Shown here one piece after another: positions 40,469-40,513 of a DNA stretch of 40,513 nt. The position numbers and the translations under genes are program-made. Below the pieces are notes generated by a model that was not told the DNA's origin, did no database searches, and saw only the letters and a list, made by a program, of their open reading frames with translations. The first letter of the stretch is position 1, and each line of letters begins with the position of its first letter. Origin of the DNA: Candidatus Methylomirabilota bacterium (GTDB taxonomy: Bacteria; Methylomirabilota; Methylomirabilia; Rokubacteriales; CSP1-6); NCBI GenBank assembly GCA_035709005.1, contig DASTFB010000051.1, forward strand, positions 1 to 40,513. Reading direction: 5' to 3'.

Positions 40469-40513
40469 AATGTAGTGTGCCGCGGCTACCGCGCGCGACG
40501 TCTCATCGCAGTC

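Noticed and set aside
1-40513. CRISPR arrays, tRNA or rRNA genes, IS transposases, phage genes
   Set aside because: No regular direct repeats, cloverleaf, rRNA core or transposase/integrase motifs were seen on reading both strands.

Overview
This GC-rich (roughly two-thirds G+C by eye) window is nearly gap-free bacterial chromosome. It holds a Gram-negative type II secretion (T2SS) locus, a B12 nucleotide-loop cluster under a cobalamin riboswitch, GTP-type PEP carboxykinase, an FAD monooxygenase resembling salicylyl/anthraniloyl-CoA hydroxylases, and many GTG starts. This mix fits an uncultivated Methylomirabilota/Candidatus Rokubacteria-like lineage. That placement is inference from gene content; no marker gene (rRNA, ribosomal protein) is present.

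Layout. 1-4.9 kb: B12 genes on the minus strand (btuF-like 5' end at the left edge; cobT and cobU under a B12 riboswitch; cobC and cobS), interrupted by a 5'-truncated outer-membrane-protein remnant, hslR and a DUF3047 protein. 5.1-10.9 kb: pckG, an acyl-CoA carboxylase carboxyltransferase, an ECF sigma factor fused to an export-like domain, aroQ and a ZIP metal transporter. 10.9-22.0 kb: an eleven-gene T2SS operon gspE-F-G-H-I-J-K-L-M-C-D in which almost every gene overlaps the next. 22.1-27.5 kb: a BtpA-family protein and a GH3 lipoprotein (plus); SDR, polysaccharide deacetylase, ribokinase and nucleoside hydrolase (minus). 27.5-27.8 kb: a small selenoprotein with an in-frame UGA. 27.8-31.8 kb: CoA-transferase-like protein, SDR, RidA-like protein and an OYE-like flavoprotein. 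31.7-36.0 kb: gspB, gspA and the FAD monooxygenase (minus). 36.0-40.4 kb: an Lhr-type helicase, followed by a palindromic repeat.

Functional links. CobU, CobS, CobC and CobT cover activation of cobinamide, alpha-ribazole production and cobalamin assembly; with BtuF this suggests corrinoid salvage. Nucleoside hydrolase plus ribokinase is a ribonucleoside-salvage pair. The T2SS operon lacks gspA and gspB, but both lie about 10 kb away on the opposite strand. GspD carries its own lipobox. No prepilin peptidase (GspO) is seen.

Main points for a second look: (1) the Rdx/SelW-like selenoprotein at 27547-27774, which a standard gene caller would truncate at UGA; (2) a palindromic element inserted at the gspF/gspG junction that appears to be translated as part of the GspG prepilin leader, with a second copy at 40.35-40.47 kb showing a compensatory base-pair change; (3) the ECF sigma factor whose C-terminus reads as a signal peptide/TM segment plus an extracytoplasmic domain; (4) repeated -10-like hexamers 5-12 nt before start codons, suggesting widespread leaderless transcripts; (5) replaced key residues in PEPCK and the CoA-transferase, and a shrunken OYE-like domain in the FAD monooxygenase.
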